Below are positions 10,795 through 22,127 of a DNA stretch of 64,000 bases, piece by piece. The stretch's first letter is position 1; every line of letters starts with the position of its first letter. The DNA is from Hyphodiscus hymeniophilus. Its lineage: Eukaryota > Ascomycota > Leotiomycetes > Helotiales > Hyphodiscaceae. The notes below the pieces were generated by a model, which saw only the letters and a list, made by a program, of their open reading frames with translations, was not told where the DNA came from and did not search any database. The stretch lies in assembly GCA_016508695.1 (NCBI GenBank), contig VNKQ01000005.1, positions 1,240,001 to 1,304,000 of the forward strand, in the 5' to 3' direction. The position numbers were made by a program, and so were the translations under genes.

Positions 10795-11700
10795 CGCTGG
10801 CTACCATGATTTCGGAGCTCAAGAATCTGCTCCCGGTACTCTCAAACGCCAATACGAGAGCGGCCGAGATGATAGAGGGAAAAGACCTACAGGCTACAGC
10901 ATCTTGGTAGTTTGGCATTACCACAGCACTGGGCGCAATCAGGATCATTGAAGATCTCCATATGGCGAATAACTCAAAAATCGTTGATGGAAATATTTCG
11001 ATGCATAACCCATGATATGGGATAATATCTCCATCACAACCTTTGGGGACAATATCACGTCTCCCGTAAGTCTTTGACCATCCAATGCCCTCCATAACAG
11101 TCAGAAAGAAATTACGTAAGCCCATGTCTCAAATACGGCATTCTGGTGCCATGTAAGCTTTTAAGCCCCAACACTGTTGTACCTGTTTCTTGAGTTTAAT
11201 TGCTGCAGCTCGACATGTGCTCGGTAGGTGGAGCCGATTGGGACCAAGGATATCCATTGGCGCACCACTCTTGGAGTACCATAGCCGTTCGCGCAAGGCT
11301 GTGCTGGAAGCATATGTGTTGTTCAGCGGCACCAATAATGCGGTGTGCGATGGGCGCTGTTTGATCGACGGGCAGGATACATGTACTAGCTAGCGTCCGC
11401 TCAGCCATGACCAGAATAACACTACAGGTGCATGCAGGGTCGGCGTACCCTAGCTCGATGGAGGCAGATGTTTGGTTTCTTTATCGCTATCATCCCGTTG
11501 CACAGCTGCTGGCAGCTCGTCAACCCGTGTGGGGTATTCCTGGGAAGCGGTCCGATTGTTCGGTGCAGTTACCAACCAGAGATGGGAAAATCCTCGGACA
11601 GGCCTCCGATACGAGAAACGACAGTACAGTATTGGAGACCCGAAGTGAGCCGAGGATTGGGTTTGCGATGTTTACCAAGCAAAGACGCACTCGTTAGCAT
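10795..11700 (+). pseudogene. Possible decayed protein-kinase-like sequence
   Basis: In one plus-strand frame from about 10795, interrupted by stops, I read AIRIIEDLHMAN, then IVDGNISMHN, then TFGDN. The order resembles kinase subdomains VI-VII (a helix before the catalytic loop, HGD-type loop, DFG). Further on, in another frame near 11460, SMEADVWFLYR resembles subdomain IX (SDVWSLG). Stops and frame changes exclude an intact gene. The likeness is by eye and weak, so this is a hypothesis only. Confidence 0.2.
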
Positions 11701-12408
11701 GAATCTTTACCTCTCAACATCTCCGTAAGTTTACAATGCAAAGCTATCTATGGAGTTGAACATAGACTGAACAGTTGTTAGAGTTGGTGCATCTGAAATC
11801 CCTTTTTAAAATTACAACATATCGTGAACTATGTCAGCTATCAAAAGTATAGCTTAAAATCAGAGCTTTAGATCGTCCATTTGTGTAACATCTGGAAAGA
11901 GAAAGCTAATCTCCGAGCTTACTTGTTATCAAACAATCACTTCTGAAGTAATAGCGCTTAGGCCAGATTATTGTATTTGCATAAAGTAAGTAGCTTTGGT
12001 CGGGTTTCACCGGAATTTGGGGATGCGTAAGTGACACCTACCATTGGGAGAGCTTTGGAACTCTTGGCCCCATAAGCTCGAATCTTAGGATGTTCCCTGA
12101 CTCTATGATGTCTTTGAGAGCAGCTGAGTAGAACGAGGTGACAAATGGTGATGAATAGATGCAGTTGAATATCCCGCAAGCCCACCAATCTGCGAAAGCT
12201 AAAGTACAATGCTGAGTTTTTTCCCTTCCAAACCAACCATATCTCACCGGTAAGCTTGTCGTGCTAAAACTCCTGCCGCTCCAATTCCTAAGTAGGTTTG
12301 TATGCCACGTGGTCGAAGTCCTCGCCCCGATAATATACGCTCAAAAACTCCTCAATATGTAAGCCACGTTTATCATAATTCGCTTTCCCAACGATCAAGA
12401 CCAATGTC

Positions 12409-15400
12409 TCAGAGTCTTCCATGACGTGCCTTAAATATAGCTACCTTGTCATCGTAGAAAAGGATTTCTCTCAACCTGAGCCGAACCTTTGACCGAGCAT
12501 CGTCCAATTCGTCAATTGAATCCGTGTCCGAATCATCGTGATCCGACATTTCTGATTCTGTCTCATCGGGGTCAAGGGCAATCGCAGTACCGGTGTCATC
12601 TTCTTCTGGCTCATCATCATCCGCATCATCTTCACTTCCGTCATCATCACTCCCCTCGTCATCTGTGACAGCATCAACGCCTCCATTTGCTGCACTGGAA
12701 TGCGAATCGCCCGAGCCATGTGTTTCATCGTGAGGACGATTCTCCAAGATCTCAAAGCACTTATGCGACACACCCATATAACACAACTCTACTTCCGGAC
12801 GTAGAACGATGACATCAACGACCTGCAATGCTAGTTCTCGAGGGTCGAAGGCTGGCGTCACATGATCTGCAATATAGGGAATGTTGAGGGACCGGAGATG
12901 CGGTATTTGCGGCAGGCGTTGGAGGAAATGATGCTAAAATGTGTTAGACAGGGTTTCTCTAGGAAGAGGGACGCTGTCACGAAGATTACGTACCCAGTCT
13001 TTGTAATCAATCGCAATACTCAGTTCCCGAAGACAGCTCATGCGTCCGCCGGTAATGAAATTGAGAACATCCCGACTTGGCATCCACGCTCTCCAACGGG
13101 TACTGTCCGATGAGCTTGTTGGACCTCTTGGTATCCTATCTGAGCTATCCAGCATCAGTTTCTTTAAACTGGCTCTGTGTCGCTTCAAAGGACCTCGGTA
13201 GATTGCATCCTGTGAGCCATGATTAGCAGCTACTATGAAACCTACAGATGAAGAAAAGAGCTTACAATGGTAACATTTGCGCCGGAAGATCGTTTTCGGT
13301 CTTGTAAGAACAAAGTTTCCAACGTATTTGGCGCCAAGGTCTCTTTTAGAAATGCTATCAAGGCAGAAGAAGCAGCATCGGTGTGGATCTTTTTGAGATT
13401 CAAGTGGTACTGCAATAAAGCACCAGATCCATGCTTGGTTGTCGAGTGACTAGCACCCATTTGAGTAGGTTGGAAATGTCGTCGAAGCATTAGCCATAGT
13501 CTGTCATGCTGTGAACAGTCAAGAATCGTCAGATTTGTAAGAACAGACCAGTCAAAAGCCTTCTGGAGGACAGCAACGGATAAGGCAGTGCGTTCTAGCT
13601 CCAAGGTCTGCAGGCGTAGCTTTCCTTCAAGCCTTTCTCTTTGAGCGGATTGAACGCCGAAGAAGTGTAGATGTTTCCGGCCATGAGACTGGGCCCGTCT
13701 CAACGGGAGCTCGATGACGGATTCCGGTTCTATTACTTGCCCATCGTTATCAGAGACAGTTTCATTTGTGGCGAGAACCATGGCGCCGATGGAATCCATG
13801 TCAGACTGGGACGAGCCCGTAACGTAGATCGATTCGGCGGGTGTGCTAGTGGCCACATCGTCGACATCTTTGGAGGTGGGGCCACCTTCAATGTTGAAAG
13901 TGACACTGGGTGTAGCGTTAGATACTGAACCCTCGGGGCCATTCCAATCGCCTTCCAGGGGCTCGTCTTCAATAGTCTCAGTGATGGAATGTTCGGGTAC
14001 GGTGCTATTCGCTAAAGTTTCTGGAACGACTGCAAGAGGCTGGACATGCTGAGGATCATAAGAGACAATGGTTGAAGTCACTGGTATGGTAGATTCTTTC
14101 TTCTCGATCTTTGCTTTTGGCTTCTTGCGAATGTCGAAGATTCGGCCGACCAGCACACCCAGAACACCGCCAAGCCTTTTATCTCCAATCGTGCTTGCGC
14201 CTGGCCATGTTGCTTTATGGTCTACTTGATGCAGATCCTGTCCATCCCATGCTATTGCAAAGTCTCGATTGACAGCCTTTGCAGATATGCCCACTCTCAG
14301 TTCTCGTAGACAGTCTTTTGACTTCGCAATCAAAACGCTCATTTCATCCAAGTAATCAAGCTCGTCGATGTCAAGTACTGACAAGCTCTTGAGAGGAGGG
14401 AGAACGCTTAGAGTAGGGTATTCGACTCGGCTTTGAGAGTAAGCAAGAGGCCGCGTGTGCTCTAGGCTTAGGAGGGAGCCCGGTGGGAGGCTCCACCCGA
14501 CTGAAGTCATCGTGCTACCGGCAGTAGAAGCGTTAGGTGTTGTATTTGAGGTTTGAGTTGTGGGTAAGTGAGTTTGGTCTGAGTTGTCATGCCAGCGGAC
14601 CCATACCCTCTCCAGTCGGCATTCCTGATCTGCATTTCTACTTTGTAGTGATGAGAGAGCGAGCCATACGTCTCTTAAAACGCCGGTCGGCATGTCCCAA
14701 ACAAACGTCTCTAAGTTCACCATTCGCGCAACTGCCAAAGCAACAAGAGTGCCCAACATCTTGCCGCTCTCCTTTGTTATGAGATACTCCTGAACCCAGT
14801 CCGCCGGCCCATTCCCAAGTGAAAACTTTCGAGTGAATCGAGGGTATTGGTTCCCGAGTCGCTGTTGGCCATTTCGGTATACTAAGCCAAGCTCGTGAGT
14901 GCATTCTGCTATATTTCGTGTGCCGCAGTTCATACAAGAGAATGACTGCGCATGAGGGTTTTGTGTGAACACATCACCCATGCACAGTGTAGCCAAGCCA
15001 TATGTCAGAGCATCCACACCTGTTCTCGGATCTGTCGTTGCATGGGCATCTGGCCAAACGATATCGAACCGGGAATAGATGTGTGGTATTGCAAGAGTGT
15101 GGAGGGCAGAATGGGTGAGTGCGAGAGCCGTCAAGTCGTTTGTATGTGTGACCTAGAGGTTGTTAGTAACAATTACTTTCTAGTGCTCCAAAGTACTTCA
15201 AGGATTTACCTCTTTTACGATCTCTTTGAGGACATCGAGAGGAAGGTCCAATAGCTGCAGTGGTCCTTGCTTCTTCACAACAGCAGCCCACTCCTGCTCT
15301 TTGTCTTTCAGCAGGTTCGAGATCTTGGTGCGAACATCTGCTCCTGATTTCTGGGTCTTCTCAAGGGGCGTGATAGATTCTGAAGTCTCCATTTGATGCC

Positions 15401-15530
15401 CAGCGCTGGTTTTCAACTCATTTGAAGGTTGTGTAGCAGCAAAAGTCTTTGGGATGGAGAGGAGCTGATCGTCGGGTTGGGAAGCTGTATCGCTGAATGC
15501 AAGGTCAGGAGTTGCAATTCCCGTCGTCAT
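12409..15530 (-). CDS. F-box protein, large, with acidic C-terminal region
   Basis: This is a probable substrate receptor of an SCF ubiquitin ligase; its substrate is unknown. Four exons on the minus strand, 15530-15210, 15152-13266, 13209-12994 and 12933-12409, encode 982 aa. The F-box lies at about residues 92-140 (LQLLDLPLDVLKEIVKEVTHTNDL, then ALALTHSALHTLAIPHIYSRFDI) and spans intron 1. The central part has leucine-rich strand-like stretches (LKSLSVLDIDELDYLD, NLTILDCS, LRELSIAIDY) separated by a long low-complexity insert around residues 430-560. Near the C-terminus (about residues 870-940) is a run of Asp, Glu and Ser. Introns are 56-60 nt with normal signals, and the ATG at 15530 is the first in frame. 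Much Pezizomycotina F-box diversity is uncharacterised, and I know no named ortholog. Confidence 0.85.
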
Positions 15531-16837
15531 TATCTTTCAATGCGGATGTTGGACAGAGGATGAGTGTCGTGCCTATTGTATGTTCACTCTGCGCTGCCTG
15601 AATTAAACGGCCGCATGCTTGATTCACAAGTACCATGCGCCAGTCAAGCTGAAGAAGTCAGTAATTTGTTGGAATCCGAAGGGACCGAAGGAAGCCGGAG
15701 GTGATAAAATTGCAGTGGTGAGCTGTTGGAAGCTCAAATGTGGTATAGAGATGAGTACCGGGATCTTCGTTGAGTGGTCAACGAAGGGGGACGGCCTGTG
15801 CGCTACAAATAGCCGCTCCCCCTTACAGTGACGGCTTCATGGTACTCAATGAATGATTTGACTATATACATTTCCAGTAACGACAGACCGAAGACGCTCA
15901 AATATACCAGTCATGGGTAGTCGGATATTATTTACGATCATCTTCCAACGAGCAAGGCACGGAAGGAGTAAGAAATTCGACCTTGTGGGATGCTGATCTG
16001 TTCATTGTTCACAAGTAAGTAAGTAAGTAACTCACCTTTGACCGAGACAACAGTTCTTGAAGAGTCTTCGAAGACTCTGGGCGATGAGCATTTTGTATAC
16101 GAATTGCCTGTCACTTTAAACTCAACAAAGACAAGCAGTAACCTACTAGGAGTACATCACGTCTTTGATCGACTTGGACACGGTGACAAATCTTGGCGTT
16201 GAGTTGAATATCTAGAGACTAGCTACCATATCTACACGATGTAGGAATTTTGCAAGCTGGTATTCATATTGCTCTAATCGATCTTCATATATAATTTAGA
16301 TCACAAGTACCTTCGTACCGGGGTTCACCCGGCGGGTCTAGGATAGCAAGCACTTGTGATTGAGTCCATAGTAGATCAGCTATCTTTCAAAAAGTTATAT
16401 TGTTGCTCTTGGGTTTTCCATTCTTTGATTGACAGGATCTTTCCAAGAGTAGAAAGTGTGTTCAATGCACGAATAATAAGTGGATTTCGGCCCCACTACT
16501 AACGTCCCTACCAAAGTGCGCGGCCACAGACAGGGCAGGCGCTTCTTCCTTGATTGGCATCGTCACCGGTGGGCTTCTGTGAGGCTACGCTCCGCCTGCC
16601 TCGATCAACATTCCAAAGTGAAACGCCACCTCCTCCGATTGATAAAGCACAGGAGTCTACAGACTTGGTAGATTCTCACACCGTCATCGTCAATCGAGGT
16701 ACCGATCTGTGTGAAGCTTGAGCAGCGAAACCGATCTTATTCTAGCAGTTTCCGCCATCCGCGCATATCATCCACAACCAACGAACCATTTTGACACAAA
16801 AAGTCCTGCGAGTGTTCAAACACACTGGATAGCCAAC
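15531..16837. other. Divergent intergenic region, F-box gene / Ync13-like gene
   Basis: These 1.3 kb lie between two divergent starts and should hold both promoters. An (AAGT)n tract lies at about 16013-16032. No supported coding sequence is present. Confidence 0.5.
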
Positions 16838-19800
16838 ATGTCGTCGGCTTCCGCTCGATCGCGGCCACATGCCAACAAACGTATCAACAGTCTGCAGAGC
16901 ACAAATCGGCTATCGCGCAACACGTCTCGAGTACGAACGAAAGTTATTAGTTACGATGATGCATATACTTTCGCACTCAGGGTCGCATATTTACACCATC
17001 TACTACAGCCTAGGGCAAAGAGAAAGATTTACACGCCGGCTCCGAAGCCTACGAGAAAGACCGCTATGATTGGGGATCTTATACAAGAATTCTCACTCAC
17101 AAAGGATTCCAAGAGTGCCAAATTTCCCCATGGGTTCATGTCTCCCCTAGAGAAACGAATGCAAGGAGTCTTGATGGGCACTGAAAGACTTCCGGGATAT
17201 AATGACGCAGCGGTCAAACGAACCTTTGCCGAGGCGTACACAGCTTTTACCGAGCAAGGCTTCCGAAAGCGTATGGACAAGGAGAGACGTGTGGAAGATC
17301 TGGTCCTAATATTTTACTCGAATGCTACGAAGTCTCTCCAGAAAGGCAGGACCTCGGACGATGACTCCTGGAAGCTGCTTGTTGACCGACATGTTGCACT
17401 ATTCGTCAGATTAATCGGTGCTACGTTGAAAGATCAGGGAAATGATCGAGATAAACCAGAACTGATGAGTCGATTGAAGACTCTAGAAAACAAGTTGTTG
17501 ACGAACGATCAGGATTTGTTTATCGATTCTGGGGACGGAACAGGCGGAACGAGTAAAGAAGTTGTGACACCACTTAGCTACGACGTCAAGGACATGCCAA
17601 TGGTTCTAAATGTAGGCAGGATATTTGGTCTCCCGAATTCGAAAATACAATCTGATATCGATGCCAACAAGAGTGTTTGGACAGAAGCGGCTGCCCTTGC
17701 TGATCTCAAAGCCTATCAGCATTGCCTCAATGCAAATACCAGACGGACCCTGCGAAGTGATGATTTCGATCTCGATGAAGGTTATCAGGCTTGGAAGAAA
17801 GCTGAAGGCCCGGACCTGTCTCAGATGATGGCAGAAATTCTGCAGGCTAGGCCAGAGCTTGTGAAGGCATCTCCAGGAACGAACAAGCCGCTCCCCCGAT
17901 CCACGGGCATGCAAATTCGCCCAGCGCGGATGAAGCATATTCGGATTTGGCAAGAACGATCTCAGGTTCTATGGATAACAGCGCTTCTTATGGGTTTGAT
18001 CAGCCTGTGGATATGAGCGTTTTGTCATTGGAGGACAATACACCAGCTCGTGTCTTCTTGGAGGAATCCGCGTACATATTCATTCCGCCAGAGCCAAGGG
18101 CATTTTACAGAAGCATCCTTCAGAATGCCATGACATTCGATATGCTTCATGCTTCTCAGCCAGTAGAGGGTGCAGCAGCAACACCCCCTCTGTCGAAACA
18201 ATCTATGGAACTTTTGACTGAGCTATGTGTGCGATGGCGGATCCCTCAATTTTCAAGACTCGTGTTATTCTTAGATGTGGCTTCGCAGAAGTTCTTGGAT
18301 CAAGAAATCGGTCTCGAGGAGCTTGATACAGCGTTTGAGTTCATCAAGAATCCACCACCTGAGACCAAACGTGCCAATACGCACACGCACTCACAGTCAG
18401 GGAGTCTTTCGTCTGTTGACCAGAGCCTCTGGACTGTCCAAGACTTTGCATTGTATCGTCAAATTCTCTCCAGCTTACATGACGGACTGTTACGTGATCT
18501 TTACGATCTTCTTCAGCATTGTTTCGAGTCTAAGCCGCCGTCTCCCGGTCCTGTACTGATGGTGTTGGAGAACCATATTTATAATGACCCTTCATTCTCG
18601 AAGAGTGAAAGTCAGCTGGAGCTCTATGTGGAGCAACTGGCTGAAGGACTACGGTCCAAAGCAGCGGCTGTATATAGAGGCTATCTCGAAACCGAAGTTC
18701 CGCAGAACCAGGAGGAGTGGCAGTTCTACCATGTTGTTCAGTTAGGTAAATGCGTCGTGAAGCTGTGCGAGAGAATCCAGAAGAGATACAGGAAGAATCC
18801 ACAAATCATGGGAGTCAATCCTTTGACAATTCTTGTGGAAACGATGTTCCCGAGCTTCGAAAACGATGCTCATGATCTGATCCAGCGAATTCTCAGCGTG
18901 GCCAGATCCAATAATACCGAGGTTGATTTGCAGGATGGATTTGACCTTTACAGGGAGCTTGTGGAAATCCGTCGTATACACCATGCTGCTTTGCCTGACC
19001 GACCATTTGCCTTCCATATCGAGGATGTCCTCGCTGATTTTGTTTGGCGTTGGATTCACGTCGCCGATGGGAAAATGGTGGACCTCGTCGATCAAGCTAT
19101 CAAACAAGACCAATTCCAAGTCCGATCAGAGCATCCGGAGCAGCCTGCAACGGATGACGAGCGTCACAGCGTCTCTGTCATCGATGTCTTCCGTTTACTA
19201 AATCAGACCGCGGACCAAATTTTCCAGCTCGAGTGGGACGATGACGTCCAATACGCCAAATTCATGACAGCGTTGTCGAAGTCCTTTGGTATTGGTCTCG
19301 CAAGGTACTGCGAGGTCATCGAGCAAAGATTCTCAAAGGAGATGGATAGATTGTCACCGGCACAGGAGGCAGCAGCTTCACAGACGAAACAAGAGAAATA
19401 TTGGCAGCTCGCCAAAGATGCATGGAATAACAAGGAGAAAATCGAGCCATTTCAATTTTATCCTGAGGTATGTTTCTTCTTCGCATAATTTTCGCCGCAG
19501 CCTACTCACTAGATTTCAGTCCTTTGTCAAATTGAACAACATCGAATATGCAGTTCAGCAACTCGACATTCTAGAGAAGACAATGAATGTGGACGCATGT
19601 GCTGAAGTTCTTGCAAAGGTCGCTCCGCCTAAAGACAAACAACGAAGACCCTCGAAATATGTTTTCACGATCAAGATTGTTGAAGCGGAAGAGCTTAAGG
19701 CGTGCGATCCAAACGGCACAAGCGATCCCTACGTAGTTCTTGGCGACGAGTATCAGAAACGCCTGGCTAAAACAAGGGTAGTGATGCGGAATCTAAACCC

Positions 19801-21034
19801 CCGATGGGATGAATCTGTTGACATCACTGTTCAAGGCGCGCTCAACATTATCGCCACTGTTTGGGACTGGGATACATTTGGTGACCACGATTACGTTGGG
19901 AGAACATCTATGAAGCTGGATCCTGCCCATTTCAGCGATTACTTACCTCGTGAATATTGGTTAAACTTAGACACACAAGGCAGACTCCTGCTGAGAGTCA
20001 GTATGGAAGGAGAGCGGGATGATATCCAATTTTACTTTGGCAAAGCCTTCCGATTGTTGAAGAGAACAGAGCGAGATATGACTCGAAAAATCACTGATAA
20101 GGTATGTTCCCATTTTGGAGACCAGGCATTATACTCACATTCATAGCTTTCACAATACATCAATGCTGCGCTTTCGCTGGATTCCCTGAAGGGTGTGATG
20201 TCCAGAGGCGGCATCTCCGTTGCAGCGGTAACAAGTCTTTGGAAGAACCGCCAATCCATCGCGCCAACCCTTACTCCGATGGACATTGAGAATGCTCTGA
20301 AGCCGCTCTTCACCTACTTCGATGAAAACTTTGCCATAATGAAGCAAACTTTAACAGATGCATCTATGGTCATGGTCATGACAAGATTATGGAAGGAGGT
20401 CCTCCTAGCCATTGAAGGCCTGTTGGTGCCACCACTCTCCGACAAGCCTTCGACGCAGAAGCCTCTCTCGCAGCAAGAAATGGACATTGTCTTCAAGTGG
20501 TTGGAGCTTCTTTTTGAGTTCTTCCACGCTCGTGACGAGAATGGCGAAGCCTTAGGTGTACCGGCCGATGTTCTCAAATCACCCAAATACCACGAGCTGA
20601 ACACGCTGAACTTTTTCTACTTTGAAACCACAGACAACCTTATCCGAACTTCGGAACGCATGGCGAGCGCAACAGCACAGCGTGCTCAGGCACAACGCAA
20701 CCGGCTCTCCGCACCCGCGAGCCTCGGGGCCTCGTTTGGCGGTCTAATGGGCGCCACTTCAATGAGGAGAACGAAGACGATTATGATGAGTCGAAATTTG
20801 GGAACAATGAAGAAGGCCAAGGAGGAGAAGAGGAAGGAAGCTCAGGCTGATCCGAGCGACGACATGATATTGAGGATCTTGAGGATGCGTCCAGAAGCTG
20901 CGCCATATCTGAGAGATAGGAGTAGACAACGGGAAAGATTAGCGGCTTCTGCTGCAGCAGAAATCATTGTTCGTCAATCACTTGCTTCTGGTGGTGGACC
21001 ACGATTTGGAGCAAACAACTTGCCTCGGCGGTAG
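16838..21034 (+). CDS. Ync13/Munc13-like C2-MUN domain protein, apparent frameshift
   Basis: Relatives of fission-yeast Ync13 and animal UNC13 tether or prime exocytic vesicles; in fungi they act at the plasma membrane and septum. Exons are 16838-19467, 19520-20101 and 20147-21034, about 1366 aa. MUN-type helical regions flank a C2 domain (YVFTIKIVEAEELKACDP, SDPYVVL, LNPRWDE, VWDWDTFGDHDYVG), which has the acidic Ca-binding-loop pattern. The C-terminal MUN part follows, then a basic tail. Exon 1 is 2630 nt, two more than a multiple of three. The frame changes near 17893-17897, a CCCCC run; one more C would link KPLP directly to the frame reading NSPSADEAYSDLARTISG. A 155-nt intron (17781-17935, donor GTTATC) could also restore frame. 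However, it would delete a Trp-rich segment that looks conserved, and it lacks a good branch site. The cause may be a sequencing error or a real lesion. The ATG at 16838 is the first in frame. Confidence 0.85.
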
Positions 21035-21676
21035 CTCCTGAACGTGGAGCGACTGGATGTTGAATGGAGTTTGGGCTGGGTTGGGCAGTAAATTACTTGT
21101 ACTGGATTGATGGTGAAGCGATTTTGGCGTTAGAAGATATACCATAGTGCTTACTGAGTTCATTGCTGCAGAATAGAAGCACAGTCTACAACTACCGACT
21201 GTAATCCTCACGTCTTCACGAGTGTACGAATCTATCTGCCTCCCAGGCCCTTCGTCCTTGATGTCTAATGGAATTTTATGCCTTTACTCAAGTCACGAGG
21301 GCAGTCAAACAGTTGGGGCGGCTTGCACTCATGCTCCCAACAACAGGCGTCGAGCATCGCATGCCCAGAGATGGAACCCTATGCAAGTTCAGACCCTCAC
21401 TGACCCTTGGCCGCGCAAAAGATCCATGATCCCCTCCCACCTCTGACTCGGCGTCGGCCGCCCCGCCAATGAAACCCACGCCCGTGTCGCGGACGCAACC
21501 TGCACGAGTCCCTCTCACGACTCACGAGGCCCTCCCTCGGAATGTCGGATAGGTCATGGTTAGCAACGGCGCGGGCGCATTAGCCCCGTAGCGACGAAGA
21601 TCATCGTGTTCTTGCGGAGAAGACCCACCGCTGCTGGCGAAGAAGTGGGCTAGTGTCGGTGAGCGTCGGCGTGAAG
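21035..21676. other. Intergenic, 3' side of the Ync13-like gene
   Basis: I see no coding sequence or structured element in this stretch apart from the 8-bp GCGTGAAG at 21669-21676, which is the left target duplication of the adjacent MITE. Confidence 0.5.
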
Positions 21677-22119
21677 TAGGGGTGCAAAATCGTAATTATA
21701 ATAAGGCATAATGTAAGGCTCTAAACTGCGTAATTATACTAAGGGTCATACTTGCCTTAGGCGTGAGATTATATGGTATAAAAGAGGCATAACTTGTGCA
21801 TAACCTGCATAAGTGGGTATGAAATTGAGCTGATTTTGCACCTAAAATAAGACCTATTCTTGATCCAAATCGTCGAATTCGTGTTCGTCGATCTCGTCAA
21901 GTGTTCCTCCAATATTAATATCGTCTTGAATTCCCTAGTGTCGTAGAGAGAATTCACGATCGAGGAGAAATTATTTCTTAGAGCTCTCTGATTGGCTCAA
22001 ATAGCTTATGTCACTTGTGCGGGAGATCACGTGCGTATTGTATTTCGTAAGGCTCTAAACTTGCCTTATATAACGTTATACGTAAGGTACCCCCAAATTA
22101 TATAATTATAGCACCCCTA
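21677..22119. mobile_element. 443-bp hAT-type MITE with 8-bp target duplication
   Basis: The element begins TAGGGGTGC and ends GCACCCCTA, a 9-bp perfect inverted terminus followed by looser AT-rich similarity. It is flanked on both sides by GCGTGAAG (21669-21676 and 22120-22127). An exact 8-bp duplication plus TAGGGGTG-type ends is characteristic of hAT transposons. No transposase is encoded, so it is non-autonomous. Inside, GTAAGGCTCTAAACT occurs near both ends in the same orientation, as subterminal direct repeats. The intact duplication suggests a young insertion. Confidence 0.88.
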
Positions 22120-22127
22120 GCGTGAAG

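Larger units (their letters stand above)
8675..12408. other. Gene-poor interval with small repeats
   Basis: This 3.7-kb stretch separates the C2H2 gene promoter from the 3' end of the F-box gene. It contains a 13-G run at 8990-9002, three small tandem repeats listed separately, a GGTA-rich tract near 10615-10640 and a possible kinase-like relic at about 10.8-11.7 kb. I found no intact gene. Confidence 0.5.
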
